Source of the DNA: Phaeosaccion multiseriatum
Lineage: Eukaryota > Ochrophyta, other classes
NCBI GenBank assembly: GCA_965112735.1
Contig: OZ218961.1
Span: 3,100,001-3,164,000, forward strand
Length of the DNA stretch: 64,000 nucleotides
Reading direction: 5' to 3'
Shown here in pieces: positions 62,786 through 64,000 of this stretch. The notes below the pieces were generated by a model. It was not told where the DNA came from and searched no databases. It saw nothing but the letters and a program-made list of their open reading frames with translations. Position 1 is the stretch's first letter; each line of letters starts with the position of its first letter. Made by a program: the position numbers and the translations under genes.

Positions 62786-63055
62786 TCACACGAGTACCCT
62801 CTCCTTCCTAAGGTCTCCGATGTCCCACCACTGCCTATACCCATTGCCCTGCTGAGCCTCGTCGTCCGCTGCCATCGCGGTTACAAGCCTCGCCCGAGCC
62901 ACTTCGCACAAGAAAGTCGCATAAGCGCCGCCCCTCTGCTCGAAGGCCGGAGAAACATACACCCTCTGCTGCAAGGAGAGGGGAAGGAGGGGATGGGATG
63001 GCAGTGGATGGCAGTGGGTGGGTGAGGAAGATGAGCGAAGTAGAGGGGGAATTAC

Positions 63056-63101
<46 letters not shown>

Positions 63102-63295
63102 GTGCGTGTGTCTAGGCCCGCTGGGGAGGGGAAGGGAGGGAGAGGATGGCAGTGGATGGGTGAGAGGATCGGACCGCGGGGCTTGGAGGTCGAGTAGTCA
63201 CAGGGAGATCGGGTGGGGGTGGAGGAAGGAGCGAGAGCGAGTGCGCAGTAGGAGAGCGAGGGAAACACACGCACACACAATCGCACACAGGCACG

Positions 63296-63384
<89 letters not shown>

Positions 63385-63539
63385 ACCTACCTTCCCGTCC
63401 CGTGGTGCTTGCTTCTTCTGGCGCGGCTCTTGGACACCTCCCTCCCTCTCCCCTTGCGGTTCTTGCCGCTCTCCTCGCCTCTCCGCTTGCTCGAGCTCGG
63501 CCTCGAAGAGAGGAGGAGCCACGCTTAAGCTCAGCAGAG
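62786..63539 (-). CDS. 3' part of an unrecognised gene
   Basis: Two exons can be supported on the minus strand: about 63539-63391, ending KKQAPRDGK at a GTAGGT donor, and 62968-62786, starting QRVYVSPAFEQRGG and ending WWDIGDLRKERVLV with TGA. They join in phase. The first is Glu/Arg/Gln-rich and looks like a helix or coiled coil (FEAELEQAERRGERQ). The second looks globular (YATFLCEVARARLVTAM). The 5' end was not found and may lie beyond 63540 or outside the window. No family recognised. Confidence 0.45.
63293..63375. repeat. (AC)n dinucleotide array
   Basis: About 40 AC units just inside the intron of the last gene. On the coding strand the donor GTAGGTGTGTGTTTGTGTGTG merges into the (GT)n array. 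A second, shorter (GT)n lies at 63059-63095. Confidence 0.9.
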
Positions 63540-64000
63540 CCCTTCCTATTCCTGTGTCTCTGTCTCTGTGTCTGTGTCTGTCGCTTTCTCTCTCCCCGTT
63601 CCCGTCCCCGTCCAGGCGAAGATTCAGGAGGAAGTGACAAGCGCTGCGCAGGTTAGCGAGGCAGTAGCCCGGTCTGAGAGGGAAAGAGAGGCGGGGGCGG
63701 GGGGGAGGGGGAGGGGGAGGATCAGGGGGCTGATGATCGATAGATCGGTTCAGATGTGAGACATGGTCAGAGGTCAGCGCGGAGCGAAGTCTACGGCACC
63801 ACTCGCGACTCCACTCCACTCCCCTCCCCTCCTCTCCCCTCCCCTGCCCTGCCCTGCCCTGCCCTACGCTTCACACGGTGCGATGAGCCGTTATGCACGA
63901 GTAAGTCAGTAAGTCGAGAAGCGCGGACACATGAGAAGAGGTGGGGACACTCACAGAGACGTCATGCATGAGTACATCAGTAAGTCAGCAAGTCAGTAAG
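63540..64000. other. Unassigned right end of the window
   Basis: Possible upstream exons or promoter of the preceding minus-strand gene. A short plus-strand stretch (about 63615-63652, AG-bounded, reading AKIQEEVTSAAQ) also looks exon-like, so the strand of any gene here is undecided. Contains GGGGGA runs (63690-63720) and CCCCT/CCCTG repeats (63820-63865). Confidence 0.35.

Overview
This is nuclear DNA of a eukaryote. Most genes are interrupted by GT-AG introns, and there are no operons, Shine-Dalgarno sites or prokaryotic features. The gene content is a four-domain calcium channel, five pentatricopeptide (PPR) genes of which two carry SMR domains, an Rnl2-type RNA ligase, an Atg18/WIPI PROPPIN, an MscS-like channel, an FCP1 CTD phosphatase, a secreted metallopeptidase with fungal-type CBM1 modules, and a cysteine-repeat protein. 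With high gene density (a gene about every 4 kb) and GC-rich coding sequence, this fits a photosynthetic stramenopile. A eustigmatophyte such as Nannochloropsis/Microchloropsis is my best guess, but the sequence alone does not prove it. Exons were assigned by hand from splice sites, conserved family motifs and phase. Every complete multi-exon model below closes in frame with a total length divisible by three; the channel (no 5' end) and the last gene (5' end not found) are partial.

Layout: 558-13418 (+) voltage-gated Ca2+ channel, 5' end outside the window; 13.4-16.0 kb gene-poor, with a decayed PROPPIN fragment; 16.0-24.8 kb an RNA-processing block (PPR-SMR 1, Rnl2-like RNA ligase on the opposite strand, PPR-SMR 2, a small alpha/beta hydrolase, a third PPR gene); 25.3-28.1 kb PROPPIN (-); 28.5-34.2 kb MscS-like channel (-); 34.9-42.2 kb a 17-exon cysteine-repeat membrane protein (-), head-to-head with 42.8-48.1 kb CBM1-metallopeptidase (+); 48.8-53.5 kb a divergent pair of PPR genes; 54.3-58.5 kb FCP1 (-), head-to-head with an ankyrin-like gene at 59.0-60.1 kb (+); 60.7-62.5 kb a small unrecognised five-exon gene (-); 62.8-63.5 kb the 3' part of another gene (-).

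The functional themes are ion and tension sensing (CaV, MscS-like), organelle RNA metabolism (five PPRs plus an RNA ligase), autophagy and transcription housekeeping (PROPPIN, FCP1), and the cell surface (CBM1 protease and cysteine-repeat protein sharing one 0.6-kb promoter region). The DNA itself is unusual. Introns are largely microsatellites, often growing out of the splice donor. Exons carry GGA/GAG arrays on the sense strand. Two short motifs (13-20 bp and 16 bp) recur at seven or eight places across unrelated genes.
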